A stretch of 39,572 bases of DNA. It comes from Nemertoderma westbladi (lineage: Eukaryota > Xenacoelomorpha > Nemertodermatida > Nemertodermatidae). A program made the translations under genes and the position numbers. Each line of letters begins with the position of its first letter. Positions within the stretch are counted from its first letter, which is position 1. The DNA lies in assembly GCA_032718475.1 (NCBI GenBank), contig JAUCBJ010001962.1:1-39572 (forward strand), read 5' to 3'. Shown one piece after another: positions 9,588 through 19,242 of the stretch. The notes under the pieces are model-generated. The model was not told the DNA's origin. It ran no database searches and saw nothing but the letters and a program-made list of their open reading frames with translations.

Positions 9588-12500
9588 TTAGTCTTTCTTA
9601 CGCGGACGGCGTTTACGCAGTTTTTTGAGGCTAGCAAGAGTCCTCTTCTCTTTGGGGCGAGCCACCTTACTAGGAGGGCTGTAACTCCTGGGTGAAGGGT
9701 GCAATACAATTGCATCAGAAGGTTTAGGATTACGATCGGTGTATCCTCCGGTCGAGGTACCTGGTTGATCGATATCAACTTCAGTGGAGCGAGGTCTAAC
9801 GGCCTTTAGGGCGCGTCTTAGGACAGCAGCTCCTACGGGTCCTTGACGGGTCGTCTGGACAATGGCGGTAGGCGGACCGTGAGTGGTGAGAAACTTCCTT
9901 GGTTTAATGGTTCTTTCCAGCTCGCGTTCTCGGGCTCGATATTCGTAGGGCCGTCGAGATACTTCCTGTAACTCAGGGTGCGAGTTGATAAATAAATCGC
10001 CATACTCAGGGTCTTGACGGATGTAATTGATCAAATGGTATGAAGTAATATCCTTAGGATTGACGTTCCTAAGATATTTTCGAACAAATTTGGTGGAAAT
10101 ACACTCACCAACACGCTTCATTAGTTCGTAACTCGGTGTGCGTGTTTTTTGTTCCACAGACGCGAATAAATAAGGATGGAACGCGTAAACTCCCTCGTAA
10201 GAGCGTCCAGGGTAGTAGTGATGGCGGGCCTCACAATGTAAATCCGCGTTCACTTCCCAAGCTCGGATGTAGCGCAGGGTAATCATCTCATCTACGCTTT
10301 CTAAATCGCAGTTAAAGGGGCAATTATAACTGGCATGTCCTTTAAGTTGACAGTGGTGACATTGGGTCATAAATTGGGGGCAGACTGCAAAAATATGCGA
10401 GTTATTAAGTCTGCAATACGCACAATAGATCTCCATCATCGGCTGTTCGTGGAAATAGGAGCAGGGTACATCTGAGTCCATAGGGGTGAAATGGTCTCTC
10501 AATGCGCATAATCGACAACGTTTTCGAGAAACATAGTTGGCGTGTCGATAATCGTATGCGGTGAGACATTGTGGACCTTGATACCACTCCAAGACGTAAT
10601 CGTTATCGCTGCTCCGGGGCGCTGTAGGCTGGATCGCTTCAGACTCTAAGCAGATTGGTTTGTCTTCCAATTGCATAGCTGAGGTAGGTGCGGCTGTCTC
10701 CGCAAGCGGACCCACTGTCTGAACTTCCACGACAGAATAACCCGTGGGTATTCGGGGTCTTTGTATAACAGATGAATGTAAGTTCTGTACACAAACGTCC
10801 TGAAAGAGAGCAAATCCCGCGCTGTTTAGCTTCTCCGCAGCTGAGTCTCTTAGGCTGAGTTTGGTCAGAGCGCGGTCCTTGAACTGACTATCAACGTTAC
10901 GGAACGGAGTCAGAAAGCGCCTGAAACATTCGAAGCGGATGAATTTATTGTGTTCATCTAACTTGGCGAGTTTGGTTCCAAGTATTAATGGATGGGCGCG
11001 TATGGTACGACTGCACACATCGGCTAGCCAACCGGCAAGTGCTGCGTTTTCAAAGATCGTGTATATAGCTAAGGAGGGACGAAGTGGAACACTCATAAAG
11101 CTATACACGGCGCCAGGTGCGGTCAATGGTCCATCAAAGTATAAACGAGAATAATGATCTCCATATACTTGTTGGTAATTTATAGGATTTCCAACCTTGA
11201 AATTCCATCCGTATTCTTGAAAGGCAAGATGTCCGATGGAGGTTCGTTGTACTTTAGTAATGCCGCTGGGTGTATTGGCATACATAGTGCGGAAGAAACC
11301 TCGGCCTTCTGCCCAGGGAGCAATCAGCTGAGTATCCACGAAAGGGTATGGAATGTTCTCCATATTCCGAAAGTCGTTTTGTAGATCTCCATAAACAGCT
11401 GAGCCGATTTTAAGGATTCTTTCGTTAAACAACATCTCGAGCACGGGCTGGGGTAACATCGATCCATCGATACCCATGGCCGGTTTGCGCTCGGTGTCGG
11501 CGATGTAACGCTGCGCGAGCTCGAATTGTCCATGTCGGAGTTTCTTTTGCGTCTCAGTAAGAATTTCAAAGGAATAATCAATCACATCAGAACACGCTCG
11601 AGTAAATATGTGGGTAGAACCAGCGAGTCCTCGTATGTGTGTCATCCGCGTAGTTCCCAGTTCTCTAACCGGAACGCTACCTTCGTTGTCGTAGGTGACA
11701 ACTCCATACATCTCGATAACGTTAAGAGTCTCATTCCACTCTTTAGTGGCGTTTTCAAGGGTCATTCCCACAGGATGCCACAAGGTAGCGCATTCGCTAG
11801 CATTAGGTAGGTCTCTATACTTTAAATATTGTGTGGTATATGTTTCCACATCTCCATATCGTTGTATTCTTTCCTCCTCGAATAACACGTCAAGATTCCA
11901 GTGTACTAAACGAGTTTTGATGAATCCATCAAGATTATACGGAGGTATTGTTTCTTTCTCTATTCTGGAAACATTGTATGGTTTTTGAAATGAGTTTATT
12001 TTAACTAACTGATCCAGATGTTTATGCAGTTGTTCGAGTTCGACAAGATTGAGAGGATTTATGAGTGGTAGAAACCTCAGACTATGTGTAGGATCTTCCG
12101 GTTTTATCATGTAATATTGTGTTAGGTTGACGTAATAAGGGTGATCTTTGATCCCATAAAACGAGTCCAGTAAAGGTCTAGCGCGTATGTTTACATCGTG
12201 TACCATGCGACGGACAAGATCCGCTCTATTTTCCGGAGGTTCAACGAGTATACCATCGACACGAGCGGCTTCGATGGGTGGACGTTGCAACATGGGAGCG
12301 TCAGCGATAAGATCTCTAGATCTTAGGTTGATATCAACCGGTTGGGGTTGTATCGTCGCAAAGAGTTTGTCTCCGAAATGGGGAACCATCGAGGGATGAA
12401 GGATGGTTTTAGAGTAGAGATCCGTCATAAGGATTTGAGCTTCGGGTTGAGCTAAAGCTGCTTCTTCTCTCTCATCTAGTTCTATATGTCTCTCCTCGAG

Positions 12501-13535
12501 CTGATTTTCCTCTGCTTGTTGTTGTAGACGCTCATCTAGGAACTCTTGTAAAGAGTAGGTTCGTCCACGTTCGATGTCCTCCTCGAGATTTTGTATTTCT
12601 CTATCGAACTGGGGTAAAGCTAATTCCTTCACCGCTTGGACTTGTTGTTGCAATTTACGTTTCTCCAAACAATCGTAAGTTCCTTTTCCGATTTTCTGCC
12701 GAATAGCGTCTAACGCGTTTCGTACGACGCTCTCTTCGACTTCCGTAACGGGTTGTATCGAGGTGAAGCCGGGACGGTTGTGTGGGTTAAACGGCGATAT
12801 TAGATGACCGCATCCCAATCCAGCTAGGTAGGGTTGGCGAATATCTAGCGAGCCTACTACCGGAGTACCACCAATCAACTGTTTGGGTAACACTAGATCT
12901 TTGAACAGTGAGTACAGTTCGGGAGGATCCGTGATACTATTAGGATCAAGAGTCTGAGGTCTAACTGAGGAATGAGGAGGTCTGACCGAGTATTCCGGAA
13001 CTCTGATTATTGGTTTGTTCAAGGATCGTTTGAGTCGAGCAACCGTAGGGGATACGTCGAACAGGTTTCGCTCGAAACTCCCATAAGTATATCGTGTAAA
13101 ACTGTGTTTAGCGCAACGTCTCCGCGGATGTTTATGTCTTTCCGTTTGCTGATTGGGTCTAGGGCACTCGTCGCAGTAATACCAAAGACGCACGTCCTGC
13201 AGGGGAAACGCGGGTGATCGTTCTCCAGTTTTACAATATTCCTCCATCTGTTCGAAGCTATCTGGGACGACAGGTAGCGGTCGATCGGCGGTGAGATACA
13301 TCATAGTGAAATAGAGTCGTTTGAGTTCTATCATAGGGTCATGATGTATACCTTGGGGATATCGAGTTTCGAGATTTTGTTGACTGGCAATATTGAGGTA
13401 TGTCTCTCTCAGGAATTCCAGATAATCATTGAAGTCGCTGCGTTTATCCGGCTCTTCAACGTCTTCCCTTTCGAGTTTGTTTCGAATAGAGTTCTCGTGT
13501 TCGCTATGAACGCACAAATTCAACACAACTGCCAT
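9588..13535 (-). CDS. Retroelement accessory protein: RNase D/WRN-like exonuclease domain plus three zinc knuckles
   Basis: An intact 1315-codon ORF between the DUF5641 remnant and the 3' LTR of element d, the place of env in some LTR elements. Residues 1-560 are unassigned, with a charged Gln/Glu coiled-coil stretch at ~285-365. Residues ~560-830 resemble an RNase D/WRN DEDD exonuclease. Exo I reads TYDNEGSV (D616, E618). Exo II reads KIGSAVYGD (D717), the same spacing as the family K-V-G-x-x-x-x-x-D pattern. FVDTQLIAPW and LAFQEYGW follow as in RNase D. The Exo III position appears to read YSFMS (811-815) instead of Y-x-x-x-D, so catalysis is doubtful. Three knuckles follow: C1007 (irregular spacing), C1038 (CX2CX5HX4C) and C1059 (canonical CX2CX4HX4C). 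The tail is Lys/Arg-rich. There is no signal peptide or membrane span, so it is not an envelope. Nucleic-acid binding is likely; enzymatic activity is uncertain. A broken relative sits in BEL copy c at 32048-34086. Confidence 0.8.
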   Translation of the reverse strand: MAVVLNLCVHSEHENSIRNKLEREDVEEPDKRSDFNDYLEFLRETYLNIASQQNLETRYPQGIHHDPMIELKRLYFTMMYLTADRPLPVVPDSFEQMEEYCKTGERSPAFPLQDVRLWYYCDECPRPNQQTERHKHPRRRCAKHSFTRYTYGSFERNLFDVSPTVARLKRSLNKPIIRVPEYSVRPPHSSVRPQTLDPNSITDPPELYSLFKDLVLPKQLIGGTPVVGSLDIRQPYLAGLGCGHLISPFNPHNRPGFTSIQPVTEVEESVVRNALDAIRQKIGKGTYDCLEKRKLQQQVQAVKELALPQFDREIQNLEEDIERGRTYSLQEFLDERLQQQAEENQLEERHIELDEREEAALAQPEAQILMTDLYSKTILHPSMVPHFGDKLFATIQPQPVDINLRSRDLIADAPMLQRPPIEAARVDGILVEPPENRADLVRRMVHDVNIRARPLLDSFYGIKDHPYYVNLTQYYMIKPEDPTHSLRFLPLINPLNLVELEQLHKHLDQLVKINSFQKPYNVSRIEKETIPPYNLDGFIKTRLVHWNLDVLFEEERIQRYGDVETYTTQYLKYRDLPNASECATLWHPVGMTLENATKEWNETLNVIEMYGVVTYDNEGSVPVRELGTTRMTHIRGLAGSTHIFTRACSDVIDYSFEILTETQKKLRHGQFELAQRYIADTERKPAMGIDGSMLPQPVLEMLFNERILKIGSAVYGDLQNDFRNMENIPYPFVDTQLIAPWAEGRGFFRTMYANTPSGITKVQRTSIGHLAFQEYGWNFKVGNPINYQQVYGDHYSRLYFDGPLTAPGAVYSFMSVPLRPSLAIYTIFENAALAGWLADVCSRTIRAHPLILGTKLAKLDEHNKFIRFECFRRFLTPFRNVDSQFKDRALTKLSLRDSAAEKLNSAGFALFQDVCVQNLHSSVIQRPRIPTGYSVVEVQTVGPLAETAAPTSAMQLEDKPICLESEAIQPTAPRSSDNDYVLEWYQGPQCLTAYDYRHANYVSRKRCRLCALRDHFTPMDSDVPCSYFHEQPMMEIYCAYCRLNNSHIFAVCPQFMTQCHHCQLKGHASYNCPFNCDLESVDEMITLRYIRAWEVNADLHCEARHHYYPGRSYEGVYAFHPYLFASVEQKTRTPSYELMKRVGECISTKFVRKYLRNVNPKDITSYHLINYIRQDPEYGDLFINSHPELQEVSRRPYEYRARERELERTIKPRKFLTTHGPPTAIVQTTRQGPVGAAVLRRALKAVRPRSTEVDIDQPGTSTGGYTDRNPKPSDAIVLHPSPRSYSPPSKVARPKEKRTLASLKKLRKRRPRKKD

Positions 13536-14845
13536 AAACTGTACACATTCGGGCCATTTGTCCGTTAGTCAGTACCTTCCAGAATGTCACTTTATTTATT
13601 ATGTATCCTTGGATACTAGCAGTGCGCTATTTATTCCCTATGCTATTCAATGGGGTAAGCCTTCTATTGTTCTTTTAACTCACTTCTAATTCTAGCGTGG
13701 TTGTTGCCATGGTGACATTATGGAAAGCTAGCGGTAGAATTAGGGTAATTCTCATGCATACAGATCTGGGATGCTATTTAATAGTAATTCTTTAATTGTC
13801 AATATCCTCTCTATATATGATTTTATGAATTTTATCGGCTATTGACTATATATTGGAGATTCTCGCACACTAATACACTTAATAGAGTGAATCTCCGCTC
13901 CCATGATCTATTAATTAATGGAATTTTGGGAATGTTATAAATTGTATAAAATGACAATTTATTAAATTCATTGAAATATATGAATTTAAATTTATTCCCG
14001 TAAATTTTATTATTTAATGTTAAATAGACACAATTTTATTCCAGAACGTGTCTGGGGACTGGGATCCTTGATTCTAGGAATTTGTCTTTTTAAGAGTATC
14101 GGTAAGTGCTACGATATCTTAATCGACTAGAATTTTAAAGGATCTAAAATTTGACAGATTTTGTAAATATTAATAATTAATATTTAGGATGGGCACCAGT
14201 TTATTCCAGAACTTGTCTGGGGACGTTAACCACTGATTCTAGAATTAGTCTTTCAAGTATATCGGTGGGTGCCGCGATATCTTAATCGACTAGAATTACA
14301 GATGGTCAAAAGGTTTAACAGCTTTATTTTGCGTTATACGCTACTGTTAAAAGGACATCACGCTACTATATGTATTATTTAATATACGGTATGAGAGCAA
14401 TATCGCACGAAGCAATGTCAGTGAGAAGAGGCAAGTCGTTTCCAAGGTCTACCCAGAGCTTGGTTTAGCCGAGACACGAGGATCTGAACTTTGCATTCCT
14501 AATACTCTGCTTACCAATAATACTTGAATATAGTAGGAGCTTTATTGTACTTTAATAAGTACAGATATTTCATCTTACTGTAGTCACGTATTTATAATGT
14601 AATACGGACAGTAAGGAAAGAGAAAAAAAATTATTTCTCGCCGTCGCACTAAATATATAATATATAAGTAATTAAGTAATAAACGCGAATATATATTGCA
14701 CTAATCTACTAAATAATCGCTAAAATAACATTCTACTAAGTAAAATTAAAGAAAACGATTATAATAAAATACATAATAATATATACATAAATACAAAAGA
14801 ATAAAACAAATATAAAATCTAGTCATACACCCACTCCAGCCGTTG
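13536..14845 (-). other. Spacer between DUF5641 and the 3' ORF of element d, with a repeat pair
   Basis: AT-rich and noncoding in all frames of useful length. A ~105-bp direct repeat occurs at ~14035-14134 and ~14195-14298, each with TTTATTCCAGAAC, GTCTGGGGAC and CGATATCTTAATCGACTAGA. The position suggests a promoter, splice or RNA-structure region for expressing the downstream ORF; that is inferred. Confidence 0.6.
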
Positions 14846-15202
14846 TTAAGTTGGGGAGTCCCTAGATGTTTGTTGGATTAGGGAGGTGGTCGTAGGAAGA
14901 GTATCTTGCCTCCCATAGTTTCCGGAGAGTTCTCTGTCTCTTTCCAGTAAACATAAGCGACCAACTGGGCGATTGAGCTGCTGTGTCTCGAAGACAATTC
15001 CCGGTTTCTTGAAGTTACGTCGCATGACGACGAGTTCTACCGATCGCACCAAACCATCATCCGAGATGTGAGTCTCGATGATACGACCTGTCTGCCACCG
15101 CTTACGTGGAAGATCTACATCCACAATAAGAACCATGTCTCCAGCGCTGACGTTTTCTTGCTGCGCAAACCACTTAGTTCGAAGTTGTAGCGTGAACTCT
15201 GA
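14846..15202 (-). pseudogene. DUF5641 (C-terminal domain of BEL/Pao pol), remnant
   Basis: In BEL/Pao elements this domain follows the integrase core and has an SH3-like, DNA-binding character. Here it starts with LRTKWF on the minus strand near 15190, passes GDMVLIVDVDLPRKRW and GLVRSVELVV, and ends at the stop at 14846. It is fused out of frame to gag at ~15203. An open frame starts at the ATG at 15136, but the domain begins upstream of that. It is all that is left of pol in element d, and it proves that the element descends from BEL/Pao. In a complete BEL element ~3 kb of protease, RT, RNase H and integrase would precede it. Confidence 0.8.
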
Positions 15203-16347
15203 TATTCATGAGACTTACCTAACCAATCTAATTGTCTACAGATCTCTTGAATCTCATCGGAAAACTCTATTATCCCGCTGCTAATGAACTTTCGGGGCGC
15301 TACTAATTTCGCATACAAATATTTAGCTATATTATTCCTATTACCATACCTGATGTTTAGTGTATCCCAAACTTGTCTTAATCCGTCTGGATGTCCAATA
15401 AACTTTAACGCCATTAACTTGGGAGATCCTTCCAAGCACTCGATGAGGAATCTAAGTTTCTCTCCATTAGATAGTACAGAGTTCTGTATGTTATCTTTAT
15501 AATATTCATTAAAAGGTAACCATTTCATCTCATCTCCATTGAACTTGACTATCTCTCCCACCTTTACCGCTTGACGTGCTTCGGTTCTAGCCATTTGACG
15601 CGTAAAACTTTCTTGGGCCATCGTGTTATTCAATATCGAGTTATCGGTATATAAATTTCTCGGATTATGATCAGGTCTATAGGGAATATCATTATCAACA
15701 GGTCTATAATTACCCTTAATAGGGTTCACTATAGGAGTTTCTACTTCGCTAGCAGTATATATGCGTGTAGGCTCCACACATTGCGCATGAGATACTTCAG
15801 ACCTAACAGGTTGACACATTGTTACAGGGGGTGGTGGTATACCTCGTTGTGTATTTACTAATTTATATCGCTCTAAAGCGATACTTTGCTGCACTTCTTG
15901 CAACTCTAACCTACTTTCCCTTACTGTGCCCTTGAATTGCTGAACAGTCTCCTGCATCTGCCCGAGCAGGAGATCCATCCCCCGTCGTCTCTCATCCACC
16001 CACTCGACCGCCGAAGCGGGAGCCGCCAACGTTGTAGCGGGCCGACGAGGGACAACGGGCAACAAATCATTAATATTTCGCTCGGAGTCCAGGACATGAG
16101 CATTTTCAAGGGTGGTTCTGTGTGGCACAGATAGCTTAGTGCTGTGCAGAGGGAATTTAGAGGTAGGTTCAGGGAGTACAGGTGTCTCTATCACCGAAGG
16201 AGTGGCTTCGGGAACAGGCCTAATTATTTCAGGCTCATCTACTATAGTAGGGAGTCTTTCTATTTCAATTATTTGGTCTGTGGGTTCTGTACTACCTAAG
16301 TTTGTGTTATTTAGTTGCTTTCTAACAGCTGGGGGCAAATCCGGCAA
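15115..16347 (-). CDS. Gag of element d, DUF1759 region (third gag ORF)
   Basis: BEL/Pao capsid-type gag. The C-terminal half carries the DUF1759 pattern: KFNGDEMKWLPFNEYYKDNI, then LSNGEKLRFLIECLEGSP, then VWDTLNIRYGN. The N-terminal half is Pro/Thr-rich with a short coiled coil around ELQEVQQSIALERYK. The last ~30 codons read through the deletion joint (~15203) into DUF5641 DNA in the wrong frame. The usual zinc knuckle and protease that follow DUF1759 are lost. The open frame extends a little upstream of the ATG at 16347 (to ~16434) and overlaps the previous ORF by ~55 nt. It is in the same frame as the first gag ORF (16840-17910). A splice-donor-like AG|GTAAGT lies at ~15218 on the minus strand. 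Confidence 0.75.
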   Translation of the reverse strand: MPDLPPAVRKQLNNTNLGSTEPTDQIIEIERLPTIVDEPEIIRPVPEATPSVIETPVLPEPTSKFPLHSTKLSVPHRTTLENAHVLDSERNINDLLPVVPRRPATTLAAPASAVEWVDERRRGMDLLLGQMQETVQQFKGTVRESRLELQEVQQSIALERYKLVNTQRGIPPPPVTMCQPVRSEVSHAQCVEPTRIYTASEVETPIVNPIKGNYRPVDNDIPYRPDHNPRNLYTDNSILNNTMAQESFTRQMARTEARQAVKVGEIVKFNGDEMKWLPFNEYYKDNIQNSVLSNGEKLRFLIECLEGSPKLMALKFIGHPDGLRQVWDTLNIRYGNRNNIAKYLYAKLVAPRKFISSGIIEFSDEIQEICRQLDWLGKSHEYQSSRYNFELSGLRSKKTSALETWFLLWM

Positions 16348-16379
16348 TTTCTGGCGGTGGGATATTCTTCTACGTCTGC

Positions 16380-16889
16380 TTAGGCGAGATCGATTTCCTC
16401 CGCCTTCAGGATCGGTGGTATCGCCTTCCTCAGATATGTATTATATCCCTGTCTTTTGGGAGTTGATCGACTCATCATCTGCATATTACTAGCTGTTAAC
16501 TGTTTATTAAAGTTGTCTTGCTTCTCTTGGAGATTTTCCAACTCTAGTTGGGCGATCTCTTCAGCCGCTCTCCGTTCTGCTTCTGCCACCGCTATCTTTC
16601 TTTCCGCTTCTGCCGCTGCTGCCGCTTTTGCCTCCGCTGCTGCCGCTTTTGCCTCTGCCGCTGCTTCTGCCGCTGCCGCTTTTGCCTCTGCCGCTGCTTC
16701 TGCCGCCTTTCTTTCTGCTTCTGCTTCTGCTGCTGCCGCTGCTGCTATCTTTCTGTCTTCTATACGTTTTTTCTTTACTTGTTCTTCTAAGTTGAGTTGT
16801 TCATCAAATTTAGCTTGGTTCGCAGCTCTCATATCCACATCAATGGCGTCCAACACGCTGGGTTCCTTCACTATTAGGGCTAAGTCCAT
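16380..16889 (-). CDS. Gag of element d, Ala/Glu-rich coiled coil (second ORF)
   Basis: 169 codons. The centre is a ~75-residue stretch of AEAKAAAAE/AEAERKAAE repeats, followed by LENLQEKQDNFNKQL, a strongly helical coiled coil. It overlaps the first gag ORF by 50 nt in the +1 frame and the third by ~55 nt in the -1 frame, so the three together read as one gag whose middle is frameshifted. The overlaps may reflect two compensating indels, ribosomal frameshifting or undetected splicing. No clear slippery heptamer is visible. Copies b and c have a coiled coil in the same gag position but of Arg/Glu type. The plus-strand ORFs over this stretch are shadows of the GCN repeats. Confidence 0.65.
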   Translation of the reverse strand: MDLALIVKEPSVLDAIDVDMRAANQAKFDEQLNLEEQVKKKRIEDRKIAAAAAAEAEAERKAAEAAAEAKAAAAEAAAEAKAAAAEAKAAAAAEAERKIAVAEAERRAAEEIAQLELENLQEKQDNFNKQLTASNMQMMSRSTPKRQGYNTYLRKAIPPILKAEEIDLA

Positions 16890-17910
16890 CTAGCCTTCTC
16901 CTCAACTCTTCATCACCTAAAAAACGTTGATAGTCTGACAGATAGATGTCAATGGCATCCCTCTTATGCGGTTTCTCTGCCGTCGCTTCACTTTCCACTT
17001 GTGAAAAAGTAGCATCTGTTGATTCTCCATGGGTTGAGCGCTCATCTAGCTGAGCTTTCCACTGAGCTGTTCCTTGAACCTGGAGACTCACCCGTTGAAA
17101 CCAAGTCTTTACGGCAACTTGCAACGACGTGTCTTGTCTTCTTTTAGAAGCCTCCTCAAAGGCCGATAAGATTAGCCTGATTCGTAGAATTCTTTCTCTA
17201 ACTTGATAAAGCAGCTGTCCCTGCTCTTGAGGTCCTTGGGGTTGTTGAAACAGTTGTTCTTTTAATCGCTCCATGGAGCTGAAGAATCCCTGTGCGTATC
17301 CTACTGCGGACCTCTTCCACACAGCTGGATCGATGGTTTCTTTGGTTACTCCCATCCTGTGTATGTCTTCCCACGCAGCTTCTGATAAATCAAACGGGAG
17401 TCCGGGTCCGGGGAAGTTCCATTGCGACTCGACAATAGACTTCAGTTCTTCCCTTGTGTATCCCGCATAACTATCTTTAGTCGATCGCTTATTTCTCGCC
17501 CAATTGATCTGGTGTTCTTCCACTGCAATCAATAACCTAGTGAGTACGGCTGCAGGAAGGATAAGAAGGGGATCCGAATAAACCGCATCCGTCCTCTTTG
17601 CTCCACGCTCGGGTGTCAGCTCTATAGTATCCTCACTACTGGAGCTGTCGGGCCGTTGAGAAATAAGTTCTTGGCTCGCGGGTTGTTGCTGTTCCGCTGC
17701 TTCTTGGTCCCGCTTGACCTGAGCTCGAGTGCCTATGATAGACCTACGATGTTGGACTAGCCTAGGGTCTGATATTACTATGGGAGGGATGATCTTTCTT
17801 ACAGTAGGAGGTGAGTTGAACTTCGGTCCTACTCGTTCCACACTCCTGTCTGGGTCACATATGGTTGTATCTAGAAGACTGTCTGACAGGTTTTGCTTTG
17901 TGTCAGACAT
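16840..17910 (-). CDS. Gag of element d, N-terminal ORF
   Basis: 356 codons from the ATG at 17910, the first ORF after the 5' LTR and leader. The first ~120 residues are polar and probably disordered (Ser/Gln/Glu-rich, with SSSSEDTIELTPERG). Residues ~130-300 look folded and helical, with Trp-containing motifs such as INWARNKRST, QWNFPGPGLPFDL and AVKTWFQRVSLQVQG. I recognise no named family in it. Position and size fit a matrix/capsid-like gag N-terminus. It ends in the overlap with the coiled-coil ORF. No similarity to the family A gag N-terminus is evident by eye. Confidence 0.65.
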   Translation of the reverse strand: MSDTKQNLSDSLLDTTICDPDRSVERVGPKFNSPPTVRKIIPPIVISDPRLVQHRRSIIGTRAQVKRDQEAAEQQQPASQELISQRPDSSSSEDTIELTPERGAKRTDAVYSDPLLILPAAVLTRLLIAVEEHQINWARNKRSTKDSYAGYTREELKSIVESQWNFPGPGLPFDLSEAAWEDIHRMGVTKETIDPAVWKRSAVGYAQGFFSSMERLKEQLFQQPQGPQEQGQLLYQVRERILRIRLILSAFEEASKRRQDTSLQVAVKTWFQRVSLQVQGTAQWKAQLDERSTHGESTDATFSQVESEATAEKPHKRDAIDIYLSDYQRFLGDEELRRRLDGLSPNSEGTQRVGRH

Positions 17911-18046
17911 GTTGGTTTGTACAGTTGAATGCCTACTGCTATATTACAGTTTAAGCAAGCCTAGTAATTCAGTATCACTGTTAGCCTAGTAATTAATTAC
18001 CGATACTGCTACTCAGTGTAGCATGATATATATATAATATATTAGA

Positions 18047-18297
18047 ATACCGGTATGCTTATAGTATATATATATAAGTATTGTCACAGACTAGATTTGT
18101 CACAGAATACCGGTATGTAATTCCAGCACAAGTATATATAAATATATAATAGGCCTATCGTGAATACCGGTATAGATCTTACCACTTATAGTATATATAA
18201 GTATAATTATTAACTAGAATTAATTACAGAATACCGGTATAATTTCAGCCTAAATTTATAGAAATAAATATAATAAGCCTATGGTAAATACCGGTAT
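18047..18297. repeat. Phased ATACCGGTAT palindromes
   Basis: Copies at 18047, 18107, 18164, 18231 and 18288, each next to AT-rich TATAAGTATA-like sequence. A degenerate ~60-bp tandem repeat. Confidence 0.85.
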
Positions 18298-19242
18298 GTC
18301 AATTATTTTAAATAATTGAATTTCTGAATTAGGGGTTACTTGGTTACTTTAATTTACTTTATTACCGTTATTTGAGCAGTAGTCCAACTGATATTGAGAC
18401 CTAGTTGTTGTATGGCAGGCCTACTATTTATAAATCGGTTTGAGTTGATTTATAATATATATACCCGTTATAATGGGTTTTTGTCAATATTTGAAATAAA
18501 TGTTATTATTTCTGGGGGGAGTCACTACACAGAAGCTGTGCGCTCTCAGTGAAGTGTTACTTGTTGGACACTAAAACAAATAATTCTAATTTACCTAAGT
18601 TACTTAATACTACAAATTACGTACAATTCGGGTGAAATTACAATCTCTAAATAAACACAAAAATTACAAGTACGAATTTTTAGGGTAATTTTACAAGAAG
18701 TCTACTAACCAGCCTAACAAAGGGTTAGAATATCTGGTTATTACAACGGACAGGTTACTACGGTATTTGAAAATAATAAGTAGTAGTAAATATACTGCGT
18801 TGTCCAGATAGAAAAATACCACCGTCTGACGACTTATAGCCGTATCGCTATAAGTACTACGTTATGTATCACGGAGTGTTCCTACCTAGAAGTTAATTAC
18901 CGCGGTCTACCAGAACCAACGTGCCTATTAACCACTTTACAACACAAATATACTGCCTACACACTAATCACCTTCGGAAAGCACTGTACACTAAACCCTA
19001 AATTAGGTACAAGTACTTATACAACAAATAACTAGCAGTTAGAAATACTTGAACAGCTAAAAGAACCACGGTATCTGCCGGAGTGACCAAAGCATAAAAT
19101 CTCCAGTCTTTACCTACGCCAAGCAGCCCTGATGTAGTACCGGGGTTAGTTTAACTGTAACGGTATATATAACAAGCACAATTACTGTAGGAATAAACTT
19201 GGGGAATGAATGTTGCAAATAATCGCATAAACTCTGAATAAT

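Noticed and set aside
9588-13535. The 1315-codon ORF as an ordinary host gene overlapping repeats
   Set aside because: It lies wholly inside one LTR-to-LTR element with perfect target duplication, on the element's coding strand, and a relative occupies the same place in copy c.
9588-13535. The 1315-codon ORF as an envelope glycoprotein
   Set aside because: No N-terminal signal peptide, no transmembrane segment, no furin-like site; zinc knuckles and a basic tail point to nucleic-acid binding.
16456-16893. Plus-strand Ala/Ser- and Cys/Arg-rich ORFs
   Set aside because: Antisense shadows of the GCN-repeat coiled-coil ORF on the minus strand.
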